Of a stretch of DNA of 64,000 bases, positions 1 through 9,471 are shown one piece after another; position 1 is the first letter of the stretch; each line of letters opens with the position of its first letter. The translations under genes and the position numbers were made by a program. The notes beneath the pieces were generated by a model. That model ran no database searches and had not been told where the DNA came from. It was given only the letters and a program-made list of their open reading frames with translations. The DNA comes from Myrica gale (lineage: Eukaryota; Streptophyta; Magnoliopsida; Fagales; Myricaceae). The stretch is taken from positions 18,295,001-18,359,000 of the forward strand of contig OZ005620.1 of assembly GCA_963930655.1 (NCBI GenBank). The letters are read 5' to 3'.

Positions 1-1892
1 AAGAAACATTTAAAACGAACAAAAATTATCGCATTTAGCACTGGTTTTTCCTCATCTAAAGTCGTATCTTCGTGATTGAATTCTGCAGGCACTTTCTCTC
101 TTGGATATATTTGGCGAACAAGACGCTTGAGCGACGAGCTATAGAGACATGCATACTGGTATAGGTACAGATAGCGAAAAGAAAAAGAGCTGATGAAAAG
201 GAAAAGAGGAATAGAGAAAAGTTGGTTGGCTATGTATTTGGAGTTTAAAGGGAATTTGAGATACCAAATATAGATCGAGGATGCTTGAATACGATGCAAG
301 CCTATGTTAGCTGGTTTTGTACAGAGGCTATCAATGGTTGCCGGCCTTTTGTTGTTCTTGAAATATGTAGTGTATCAATAAGTACGAGTTACAAAGATGT
401 ACTTTCACTTATGGAATGTTACAATATAAACCGACAAATTAAGCTCCTGATCCGAGTGCGTATGAAGCTTTGGGAAGGAAAATAATTTATGTACGCTGGT
501 TGATCTTTTTATACTGTTTCTTCAAAATGAAAGAGCAATTTGTTCTTTGTTAATCCTTGACCTAGATATTCTAGGTTATCCAGGGGATTATATATTGAAT
601 AAATATTTGTTCACTTGTAAATTCAAATTCCTAAATATTTCGACTTGAAATGTATAAGTGGTTGTGTCAAAATCATTAACAATCATAGAGATTAATATAT
701 AGTTTGGTAAGGTACTACTATCATCTTGTTTTTTTAAAATAAAAATACAAGAGAATTGTCTTGCACGAATCGATTGCGTATATGTATTGAGGTTGGGATT
801 AGGGTTCAATATATATTCTTCGTTTTATTAGCTGGCATTGAGATGGACTATGATCTCAACAATTTGGTATTTCTTCATGTTGACATATTAATGTATATTT
901 ATATGTAAGGGTCGGCTCTTAATATATAGTTTCGGATTCTTTATTCGAACCGACCTCTTTCATGTAGATAACAACAGATAGTAAAGTGCCAAATCCGGTT
1001 AACTCCATGTGTTGAAGTGTTTTGTTTACACTTGGCATGTCATTGGGTGCCGTTGCTCAACTCTAAAGGCAACTCAGTGGACAGACACATGGGCCCGACA
1101 AGGCTCTGAGCTAAAGCATGCACTCATAATAAATGTGTTCTGGTGCGCACTTGGGGAGCTTGAGATTGTGACCGGAACTCGGAAGGAAGGACGCCTAAAA
1201 TGTGGTCGCAAAATAAATGCGGGGTGGTTTATTGTGGTTGTTGGGTGTTGGACGGTTGATTTAAAAATTATAGCTTTTGTGAATATTAATGTATTTTGAT
1301 AATTTGTTGGTTATATGGTTAAATATGATAAAATTCATAATTTAAATGATAAAATAATATTTGACTGATAGTTCAAGATGGTTTCGGATTTGTTATTATA
1401 TCCTTTTAAACTATAGGGTATGGAGCTTTTTTTTTAAAAAAAATTATTTTTCAAGTGAGGTATATAATATATACATGTTACGTTATTATGTGGATATTTA
1501 ATCAATTAATGGGTTTGTGGGTGGGATAATATATGCTGCAAAATTGGTGCATTGATCATATTGGTTGATATGCGTTGATTATAATGTTGATGCTTAAGCA
1601 ACTGATAGGCTTTTTTGTCATATAACATAGAGTGCATAATTGGCGGGACTGAAGCCCCCTCGATTTACTTATTTTCTATCAATCTATAATATAATATAAT
1701 AATATGGCTTCGCCAAAGAAAAAAAAAGGTTGCGTAATTGGTGCCTTGATTATTGACTTCTGTGTTTAAAATTTCCAATCAAAAATCGAAATTTTAATTT
1801 GTCAAAGTTGTTCAATAGGGCCCGTTCATCATGTTGTCCACAAGTTATCGTATATTTTGACGTCAGAGTTCTTTTTTTTTTATTAAAAAAAA
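1..1892. other. AT-rich intergenic DNA, no gene recognised
   Basis: Only short open frames without recognisable domains occur here, for example around 285-485 and 1009-1299. They lack any motif, splice context or codon pattern that I can support as a gene. The stretch is mostly AT-rich with poly-T/poly-A runs. Confidence 0.5.
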
Positions 1893-2140
1893 AGTTAAAT
1901 GCATGTCACGCTCCTGTGGTATGCGGTAATAGCAAATATGTCCTGAGGTAAACAAAGTCCTTTTCATACCCCTGAGGTAAACATTCAGGAGCAAATATGT
2001 CCTTCCGTTATGTGCCGTTTGAAACACTAACGGTAAATGCTGACGTGTCTAATTTCAGGAGTATGAAAATGACTTTGTTTACCTCAGGGACATATTTGCT
2101 ATTACCGCATAACACAGGGACGTGACATGCATTTAACCCT
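1893..2140. mobile_element. TIR foldback element (MITE-like)
   Basis: The left end starts with GTTAAATGCATGTCACG and the right end finishes with its reverse complement CGTGACATGCATTTAAC. The arms continue inward as imperfect inverted copies containing TATGTCCYTGAGGTAAAC-like text. Total length is about 250 bp, there is no coding capacity, and A-rich DNA flanks both sides, so no target duplication can be defined. This layout fits a non-autonomous DNA transposon. Confidence 0.75.
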
Positions 2141-3137
2141 AAAAAAAACAAGCTACTATGCTCAGAAAAATAAAGCGTTTGTTTCCCAAAATTTTGACTC
2201 CTCAATATTTACAAACAATCATAAAATAATCCCTCTCCTCATTAATTTATAAAATAATATTATACTATTAAATTAAATCTTCTCTCTCCTTACTTTTTCA
2301 TAAAATACTATATTTTTTCACAAACTCCACTACTCAAAATTTCTAAAACTCTAATATTTCCACAAAGAAACACCACCTATAGTCATTATTAAGGGGAAAA
2401 CTATTATTGGGGAAAAAAATGGAGCCAACAGTCCCAATAACTTCTTACTATTTTGATAGGTGGGAAATTTGAGATTATACGCGGTTCCGTGCCACAGTTT
2501 CTTACCACAAACTCTGTACCCAAACAGAAACTAAGCTAAAAGTCTAGCCCTTTGGTAAAGTTGTGCAGTCCGGCACTGCAATAAAGAAAGGGGCCAAAAA
2601 CAGGTAAAGGATGGGGTCCCTGGTTTTGTTCGGTCAGAACACGAGACCAACGTTTTAAGCCATATCCTCAGATATCCCCCTCCCCAGAACGCCACTTCAA
2701 CCATAGCCTCTCTCAAGAGTTCCTTCTATTCCGAAAACTTTCCTTCCCCATTCCACAGTGGGAATAATCTTTTCTCTAAAAAACGAAAAGAAAAGTACAG
2801 ACTGGGTGATCCATCTCTTTCAAGTTTCAGCGTGTATCTTCATGCTTTGGAAATCCATTTTATAATTTTCTTGCCTGTCTGTTTATCCTCCAACTTGGCC
2901 GACTGGACTTGATCAATTCTTACTGAGAAAGAAATCACTATCGAGATTATAATATAATTAGTTTGATTATAATTTTTTAAATGTTTTGACTATGCTCCCT
3001 ATTCTAGGCTATTCTAGTATAATTTTAATCTCAAATAAAAAAAAAAGTAGCCTCATGATAGTTATTGGGTCTCACTTATGGGAGTCAACTATATGGTTCT
3101 ATACTTTAATATAAAATGTAATATGTAATATGCAAAT
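2141..3137. other. AT-rich intergenic DNA
   Basis: No gene or clear repeat is recognised. Near 3120-3180 there is a short local duplication of the phrase ATATGCAAATTTAATAG just beyond the stop of the PADRE-domain gene. Confidence 0.4.
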
Positions 3138-3749
3138 TTAATAGTAATATGCAAATTTAATAGTTTGATATGCAAATTGTAAAATGATATTTGTAGTTAA
3201 AGGTAAGAGTGTATTTTCGTTCCAAACATTTGTTATCTGCGACATGACATCAACATAATAATTTTTGGACTTAGAATTGCTAGCACACTTGATCAACCCC
3301 CCAAGTTGTTTTGTGTCGATCACCAGCTTCACTCTCCACACCCCATCTCCACCCGATGGCAGGACTTCAAGACCCGAACCACTCGCCAAATTCTCAACAT
3401 CCGATGCTGCAGGCACCGTCTTCTTGGCTGGCTCGTTTATGCTCAGCCACTCCTCCAATTCATCAATGACCCTTGCGTTCTGCACCTGTTCGGTCACCTC
3501 ACTCTTGCAAAGCTCTTGCTCCTCAGCTACTGGAAGTAGATAGTACAAGCGGCCTCCGATTAGGCACTCGAGGTCCAGCACTTGCGATGACGCGTGACCC
3601 TGCCGGAAAATGCCATAACCCGAGTGATCGTTGAGAATATCCCGAGCAGTAACAGGGCCTCTGAATTGTAACACAGCCCCAGAATCGGTCAGAACCCTGA
3701 TAGAGTTGTGGCTGTCCCCAGCGACCCATTTGAGAGAGCAATTCCCCAT
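3138..3749 (-). CDS. PADRE-domain (DUF4228) protein, possibly with a degenerate C terminus
   Basis: The start is the ATG giving MGNCSLK, the usual N terminus of plant PADRE/DUF4228 proteins, with Gly2 and Cys4 as likely myristoylation and palmitoylation sites. Diagnostic pieces follow in order: IRVLTDSGAVLQFRGP, the turn HSGYGIFRQGHASS, then GGRLYYLLP. A linker of about 70 residues leads to GVWRVKLVIDTKQL. In relatives this last motif is followed by a helical EALIE-type tail. Here the reading frame drifts into unrelated sequence (GLIKCASNSKSK onward) for about 40 residues, so the C terminus is probably truncated or needs an unseen exon. These proteins are small membrane-associated factors often induced by pathogens; their biochemistry is poorly known. 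The 5' flank is a Copia fragment in the same orientation starting about 150 bp upstream, so the native promoter may be lost. A gene in decline is as likely as a working one. Confidence 0.65.
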   Translation of the reverse strand: MGNCSLKWVAGDSHNSIRVLTDSGAVLQFRGPVTARDILNDHSGYGIFRQGHASSQVLDLECLIGGRLYYLLPVAEEQELCKSEVTEQVQNARVIDELEEWLSINEPAKKTVPAASDVENLASGSGLEVLPSGGDGVWRVKLVIDTKQLGGLIKCASNSKSKNYYVDVMSQITNVWNENTLLPLTTNIILQFAYQTIKFAYYY

Positions 3750-3889
3750 TGCCAAAAACTTCCACACTTGTTTCACAAACCCCCCGCTTGTCATATACAT
3801 TTAACTTGTCGAATCTTACCAAAAATCAGGGGGACAGAATGGGGAGTTGACAGATTAGGCCTGCCATTTTTTTTCAAAAACTATGGGTC

Positions 3890-5690
3890 GGAGCCATATG
3901 AAATTGAACCCATGTGTTGCGACTAAAATCATCAATGAAACTAATAAAGTATCTTTTACCTCCATTGGAAGATGAATTTATTGGCCCACAAAGATCAGAA
4001 TGAACCAGCTCCAATGCCTTCTTTGCTCTCCATGATTTTCCTTGTGGAAATTGATTACGGTATTGTTTGCTAACAACACATTCTTCACATACTTGAGAGG
4101 GAGCTGTAATTTGAAGAAGACCCTTCACCATGTTCTTCTGATGTAGTGTTTTTAATCCACCAAAATTCAGATGCCCATAGCGAAAATGCCACAGTCACGC
4201 CTCATCCTTCAATGTTGCTGAGAAACATGACTGAGTGGCATTGTGAAGATAAAGCGGGAACATACGATTTGCCGTCATGTTAACTTGAGCAATTAAGCCC
4301 AACTTTGCATCTTGAATTTAACATACTCCATCTTTGATAGAAATCTCATATCCATTTTCTTGCAACTGACCCACACTAAGCAAGTTGGTCTTTAAAACTG
4401 GCACAAAAAGAACATTAAAGATAGTGTGGGTGGAATTTCCTTTGGTTTGGATTGTTACCTTTCCTTTTCCCATAACAGAAACTGTAGAATTATCACTAAA
4501 CTTAACAGTGTTGCGAAAAGTTTGTTCAAGTCAGAGAACGCCTCCTTATCTCCACACATGTGGTTGCTGCAGCCAGTGTCTAAATACCACATGTTTTGTT
4601 GAGTTTCTTCCTTCACGTGACATACCATCAAAAGAGAGACTTCTTCTTCCTTTTCTGCAAAGTTATTTCTTTCTCCATTTTGTCTATTCAAATTTGTATA
4701 ACATTCTGACTTATAATGGCCATACCTATGACATCTGTAGCATTCCACATTGGATTTGTTTGCTGACTTTGGTCTATCAGTGTTTGAGTGATGGCCTCCA
4801 CGTCCTTTTCCTTTCCCTTGAAATTGATTCTCTTAATGGTGTTGCTGGTTTCCATGATAATTGCTTTCTCTGCATCCTCTACCACGACCTCTGCCTCTAC
4901 CTCGTCCTCTATCAGCTCTGCTTGTTGTAGATTGATTTTCTGATGAGGCTTTCAATGCTTGTTCCTCTTTCTCCTGCTGGTTAATCTTGTGCTCATGAAC
5001 TAACAAAGAACTTTGTAATTCATCAATTGAAAGTTCATCAATATCATTTGCTTCTTCTATAGAACAGACAACAAAATTAAATTTTGGTGTCATGGATCGA
5101 AGAATCTTCTCTACAATCATGACATCTGTTGTCTTGTCGCCATGGATCCGCATCTTGTTGACGATTGCCATCGTTCTTGAAAAATAATCTGCAACCGTCT
5201 CTCTTGATTTCATTCGAAGTGTTTCGAACTCCGAACGAAGTGATTGAAGCTGCTGCCTTTTTGCTCTGGTTGATCCTTGGTACTTCTTCTTCATGGAATC
5301 CCAAATATGCTTGGCAGAGTCCTTGCAAAGAATGGTTTCCAAGATTGAGCGATCAATAGCTTGGAAGAGATAATTCTTTGCTTTAAGATCCTTCAACCGC
5401 TGCCCTTCAAGATCAGCTTTTTGCTGGTCTGTGACTACAGAACCATTTGTTGGTTTTGCTACTCCAACTTCAACAATCTGCCAATACTCTTTGGATCGTA
5501 GAAAGTTCTTCATTAACATGCTCCAATGATCATAATGACCATCGATACATGGAATAGCTGGTTGCACAAAATTTTCAGAAGCCATCGTGTATTGTTGCTG
5601 CACAAAAAAATGGAAATAGAACCAAAGCTGCTGCTCTGTTCACTCTATCTCACAAACCTTTTTCTTTTGACTCTCAAGCTCCGATACCAC
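3890..5690 (-). mobile_element. Truncated Ty1/Copia retrotransposon (gag to integrase)
   Basis: Reading leftwards on the minus strand are a Copia gag (UBN2 type) from about 5603/5585 with the text FVQPAIPCIDGHYDHWSML, a CCHC zinc knuckle CYRCHRYGHYKSEC near 4710-4748, and a protease motif WYLDTGCSNHMCG near 4560-4600. A GAG-pre-integrase segment LWHFRYGHLNFGGLK follows near 4140-4195, then the start of the integrase core with CEECVVSKQYRNQFP and ISFIDDFSRNTWVQF. Integrase breaks off near 3900; reverse transcriptase, RNase H and the 3' LTR are missing. In-frame stops and frame changes separate the domains, so the copy is dead. It sits just upstream of the PADRE gene. Confidence 0.93.
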
Positions 5691-5934
5691 TGTTGAGTAT
5701 TGGACACGATGAACTGAACTTTTATTGCTCTCAACTATTCGATAACGTGACTTACAATAAAAGGCTCTATTTAAAGAGTCAACAACAACTGACAACTAGA
5801 CTGTCGCCACTAACTCCTAACAAAGTGCTAACTTGCAAAAGACTCAGTAAAAAACACAATTTACTCCTATAGACTTGGCCAAAAAAAATAAGCCACGTAC
5901 ATTAACAGTTAAAACAACCTTGACTTTTCCAACA
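5691..5934 (-). repeat. 5' LTR of the truncated Copia element, with primer binding site
   Basis: On the minus strand the LTR runs from TGTTGG (5934 downwards) to CTCAACA (ending 5691), giving TG...CA ends and about 244 bp. It is followed after one base by TGGTATCGGAGC at 5678-5689, one mismatch from the initiator-tRNA-Met primer site TGGTATCAGAGC common in plant Copia elements. An AATAAAAG motif lies inside near 5755-5762. No partner LTR is present in the window. Confidence 0.85.
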
Positions 5935-7028
5935 CGAATTTCATGGCTAGGGGTTGGCCAACTTGTCTCTGGTCGACTCCTTTCTAATTCAATAGGTTTT
6001 ATATGACTTTGAAAGATCATCTATAGCCCATAGGTGCAATGCTTCAACATCATGAATAAACCTTACTCATGAGTTAAGATGCAGGGAATTTATATAATGC
6101 CAACTACGTCATATATGAGCAGGCAAAGTGAGCGGAAATCGTGGTGCACACCTCCACTTGAGTCAAAAGGATCTTGTATCACTTTTATTTGGCATTCACG
6201 TGGCCTGAAACAACATGAGTTCTTTTCGCTTTATGTCGAATACTGTCTTTTTTTTTCCTAAATCACATGTTGTCTAGTTAGCAAAGTATGACCAACTATA
6301 CTAGAATGCATTTCGATAACCTTTTATCACACATATTCATAAGAAGGTTTTTTAGAGTAGAACATTGTAATTTAGTCGGACTTAAAGAGAAGGGAAAAAA
6401 CCCAAACAAACTTAAGAGAAGGGAAGAAACCCATGACTTACATGCAGAACTTTTAAACTATGAAGTTTGAGAGGGATCTGAATCCTCTCTAATTTGATTT
6501 TCGAATTGGATGATGTCTATCATTTCTAATGTGCAATATTAAGGATGTTATAGTCCAATTCTTATCATTAACAAAAATAGTTTGTTCTGTGTAATTAATT
6601 ATGTCCAAGATTCAGCTCAATGGAGCAAACCATCATAAATCAATAGGTATACTAACATGGCAAGCCCAAACAGAAAGCCCAATCAGATGCATCCATCAGA
6701 AATGCAAAATTTTTTACCAATTTGGTGAACATTTTGATCCAATGACTAACAGCTTTGGGCCGGACCAATGGTTGCACTCAGACAAGACAGCATAAGTCAG
6801 TATCAGCCTAATCCAAATCCAAATCCGGCTCCAAAATCCAGATAATCCAAGATTCAACTTATTCCCACGTGGCGACTACCTAGAGGTACCCGCCTGGCTG
6901 TTTCTTACACTAGTAACACCACAAATTATCCTAAGGCTAGAACACATTCCCAAAATTCTATCCACCGTTACTACGTCACACATATTTCCCTCCATCCTGC
7001 CACCTGCGACTATCACACTCCTCACAAC
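5935..7028. other. Intergenic DNA, nothing recognised
   Basis: Short open frames such as 6079-6261 and 6601-6795 have no recognisable motif. The composition becomes less AT-rich towards 6800-7000. Confidence 0.4.
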
Positions 7029-7243
7029 GGATCAGGATACCCTGCAATTTCTAGGGTATTACAGGGTATGCAATTAGGAGAGAGAGATACATGAGTGTGG
7101 GTCCCACTGTGGGATCCACACTACCCGAAAATACTGTTCGGGTAGGGGCAGTGTGGGTCCCACCGTGGGACCCACACTTTGTGCCCCTCTCTCTCCTAAT
7201 TGCACCCCTGTAATACCCTAGGAATTTCAGGGGAGCCGGATCC
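7029..7243. mobile_element. Inverted-repeat MITE upstream of the glutaredoxin relic
   Basis: The left arm contains CTAGGGTATTACAGGG and CAATTAGGAGAGAGAG; the right arm carries their inverted copies CTCTCTCTCCTAATTG and CCCTGTAATACCCTAG. Similarity continues outward to GGATCAGG on the left and CCGGATCC on the right. The centre holds two further nested inverted motifs, GTGTGGGTCCCAC-type and TACCCGAA/TTCGGGTA. The element ends 67 bp before the ATG of the next gene relic. Confidence 0.8.
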
Positions 7244-7310
7244 CCTCAGAACTCCAAAAAAATTCTCCTTGAAACAGAGGGATATCCCCAGACAGATCAA
7301 ACGGCTGATA

Positions 7311-8064
7311 ATGGGGTGCGCCTCCTCGAAACGAATCGAGGCGACTGTTGATGTTGTCTACCGCCCCCGCTCCCGCGAGCTTCGGGGTCTTTGACGTACA
7401 CGCTTTGGAGGAGTCGTGGCTCATGGTAGACCATAAGCCGCAGGAGCAAGAAGAAAAACCCATGCACGTGCCGACACCGATTCTGGAGAAGCTCAGCACG
7501 TTTGAGGCCGACGCTCCCCACTCGTGGGACGAAGTCAGTAAAGCCCTGAAGTTGGAGGACCTCGTGAAGCCCACAACTGTTGTCATCACTACGGCCAAAC
7601 CCGAACCTCGAACACTTCGTTCCCAGTGCAGGATACGGATAGCACTGCTCCGAAGACAAATACGCTGCGTAAGAGCCTCTCCTTCCACACGCTCGAGGAG
7701 CTGGACGACAAGCTATCTTCGAAGCCAACTGTAGGGTTCAGAAAAACAGTGTCTATGCAGATCGTCAGGACCGAGGTGAAAAGGACCGAGACGAAGCAGA
7801 ACGAATCGCGTACGGAGTCGGAGGGTTTAAAGCCCAAGCCCGTGAAAGAGAACATATTTATCGTGAAGGACAGGATAGAGAGGAAAATACAAGTTGGCGA
7901 GCTTCGACGGTATGAAGAGGGGCCCACTGAGTGACTTTCCGGATAAGTGTCCACCGGGAGGTGAGGCAGATATGGTGGTTCTCTACACGACATCGTTGCG
8001 GGGAGTCTGCTACACGCACAAGGATTGCAACCGGCACCGGTTATTGTGTGAGTGGACGAGTGTG
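7311..8064 (+). pseudogene. Glutaredoxin-domain (MGCASSK type) protein pseudogene
   Basis: The ATG at 7311 starts MGCASSKRIEATVDVVYRP, the myristoylation-type N terminus of an intronless plant glutaredoxin family. The frame stops at 7392-7394, but homologous text continues in the next frame (SFGVFDVHALEESWLMVDHK, then PILEKLSTFE and PHSWDEVSKALKLEDLVKP). It shifts again to KTNTLRKSLSFHTLEELDD. A fourth piece near 7935-8040 reads FPDKCPPGGEADMVVLYTTS and then LRGVCYTHKDCNRHRLL, the start of the glutaredoxin fold. The family normally goes on for roughly another 80-100 residues with the redox and CxxC regions. Here it ends at the next foldback element. At least two frameshifts plus truncation make it a clear pseudogene. 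No intron is needed, as in the family. Confidence 0.85.
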
Positions 8065-8193
8065 ATTAGAAGTTGAGAAATCTAATGGTTGAAAAAATGT
8101 CACGTCATTTAATGAAATCAAGTCGGTTTGCGGGTCGGTTTCATTAAATGACGTGACATTTTTTTTCAGACATTAGATTTCTCAATTTCTAAT
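8065..8193. mobile_element. Short foldback MITE truncating the glutaredoxin relic
   Basis: The left arm (8065-8117) reads ATTAGAAGTTGAGAAATC through GTCACGTCATTTAATGAAA. The right arm (8139-8193) is its near-perfect inverse, TTTCATTAAATGACGTGAC through TCTCAATTTCTAAT. The loop is about 21 bp. It lies exactly where glutaredoxin homology stops. Confidence 0.85.
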
Positions 8194-8729
8194 CTTAGCC
8201 GGTTTTCAGATGAAGTGTAAGTAGATTTTCAAATTTTTTCCTAATTTGTAGATTTTAAATTTTTTAATAATAAATTATATTTTGTAATTATGTGTTTTTA
8301 GTAAATTAAATAAATACATAGTTATGTACATTATTTACATTCTTTTTTATAATTAGTATAATAATCTTAATTAAAATAGGTTTAGTCAATAAAAATACAA
8401 TTACCATAACAATCATAGATAATTAGTATAATAATCTTCATTATAAGCATATGATAATAGATGTCTAAACTACTTAGATTTAATCAATAAAAATACAATT
8501 ACCATAACAATCATAGATATAACTTTAATAACATTATTTCTAATTCTATATAACAACTTCAATGTTTATAACATTCTCTCAAATTTCATATTTTATTAAG
8601 TAGGTCTCCTAATTTTTTTTAAACATGTGACAAAATAAAATTATGTACTACAAGGAATAAAATAATTATTAACATTAAATAACATATATTTTTTTAGTTT
8701 TCTATTTTTTTAATTTTTTTTTTCAATTA
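8194..8729. repeat. Very AT-rich DNA with a 36-bp direct duplication
   Basis: The 36-bp phrase beginning TCAATAAAAATACAATTACC occurs identically at 8386-8421 and 8484-8519. The shorter phrase AATTAGTATAATAATCTT is also doubled (8351 and 8421). No coding potential is seen. Together with the hairpin block to the right this may be internal DNA of a decayed CACTA element. Confidence 0.6.
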
Positions 8730-8978
8730 TACCTATAGCGGTGGTCACTGTAAGACCGCCGCTATAGGTATACCTTTCGCAGCGGTTTGTTTCAAAACCG
8801 TTGCTAAAGGTACAAGATACAGCGGCGGTCACTGTACGGTCACAGTGACCGCCGCTGTAGACCCGATTTTTTTAGCAGCGCTTGCAGACACAAGCGCTGC
8901 TAAAACAAAATCTTATAACGGCGTTCATGATGACCGTGGCTACAACGTGATCTATAGCAGCGGTTTTAAGGTCTGTAG
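8730..8978. repeat. Array of five to six hairpins, CACTA-like subterminal DNA
   Basis: Successive perfect or near-perfect inverted repeats, each about 30-43 bp, occur at about 8730-8771 (CCTATAGCGGTGGTC with CCGCCGCTATAGG), 8769-8811 (GCAGCGGTTTG with CAAAACCGTTGC), 8818-8859 (TACAGCGGCGGTCACTG with its inverse), 8872-8903 (TTAGCAGCGCTTG with CAAGCGCTGCTAA) and 8912-8943. A half unit follows at 8952-8978. Variants of AGCGGCGGTNACTG recur. Plant CACTA (En/Spm) elements carry such subterminal repeats as transposase-binding DNA; this family assignment is inference because no CACTA terminus remains. Confidence 0.7.
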
Positions 8979-9074
8979 TTTACCTTTGTGGCCCTAAGGA
9001 TGAAAAAAAATACTTAATGTTGACAAAGAAAAGAGCAACAAAAATAGCAAATCTATATGCAACTAAAAACGCAC

Positions 9075-9471
9075 CTTTAGAAGTAGGAAGTTCTTTTCCA
9101 TCCTTTTTATAGTACTCTCTTATCGACACCAGAGTTTTCCCTCTGAAATCCTGAATCGTCACTCTTCTCTTCTATGATAGCTGAATCAAAGCCTGCGAAA
9201 TAATTATTACTGCAAATACCATAGTATTATTTTTCTTCATGTACTCTTTTCGTACTTTCACATCAACGAAACAGAAGATTAGAATTTTCATAATCTAACC
9301 CTGCGAATGATAAGATCACCGCCATCATCGTACTCCTTGTGACCGTCTCCTCTTTGCTCTCCTCCTCCTCCTCCTTCTCCTTCTTCTTGTTGGTCTTGTT
9401 GTTGTTCGAGGAAGGACTGGACGACCTGCTTGACAAAGGCCTTGTAAGGGGGCTGGGAGAGGTCGAGGTAT
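9075..9471 (-). pseudogene. KELP: KELP-type transcriptional coactivator (DEK_C plus PC4) pseudogene
   Basis: Two exons remain. The first (about 9471-9300) encodes the end of the DEK_C domain, LDLSQPPYKAFVKQVVQSFL, an acidic Gln/Glu/Gly-rich linker, then GGDLIIR, with a GT donor after AGG. The second (9180-9075) follows a CAG acceptor and encodes KRRVTIQDFRGKTLVSIREY and then KKDGKELPTSKG, the PC4 single-stranded DNA-binding core, before a good GT donor. Its third codon is TAG (9172-9174), where relatives have Asn or a similar residue. The N-terminal part is replaced at 9471 by a Mutator-like element. The last exon (the ISLT...W part of PC4) is absent on the left, where transposon-like DNA begins. 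The intact protein would bind DNA and assist RNA polymerase II transcription. In Arabidopsis KELP is, from memory, next to SKIP8, whose homologue lies 9 kb away here. Confidence 0.9.

Noticed and set aside
1009-1299. 96-codon ORF
   Set aside because: No motif, no splice or promoter context, unusual codon mix; likely chance.
8730-8978. Regularly spaced palindromes looking like a CRISPR array
   Set aside because: The units are different palindromes without conserved direct repeats and unique spacers, and the genome is a plant.
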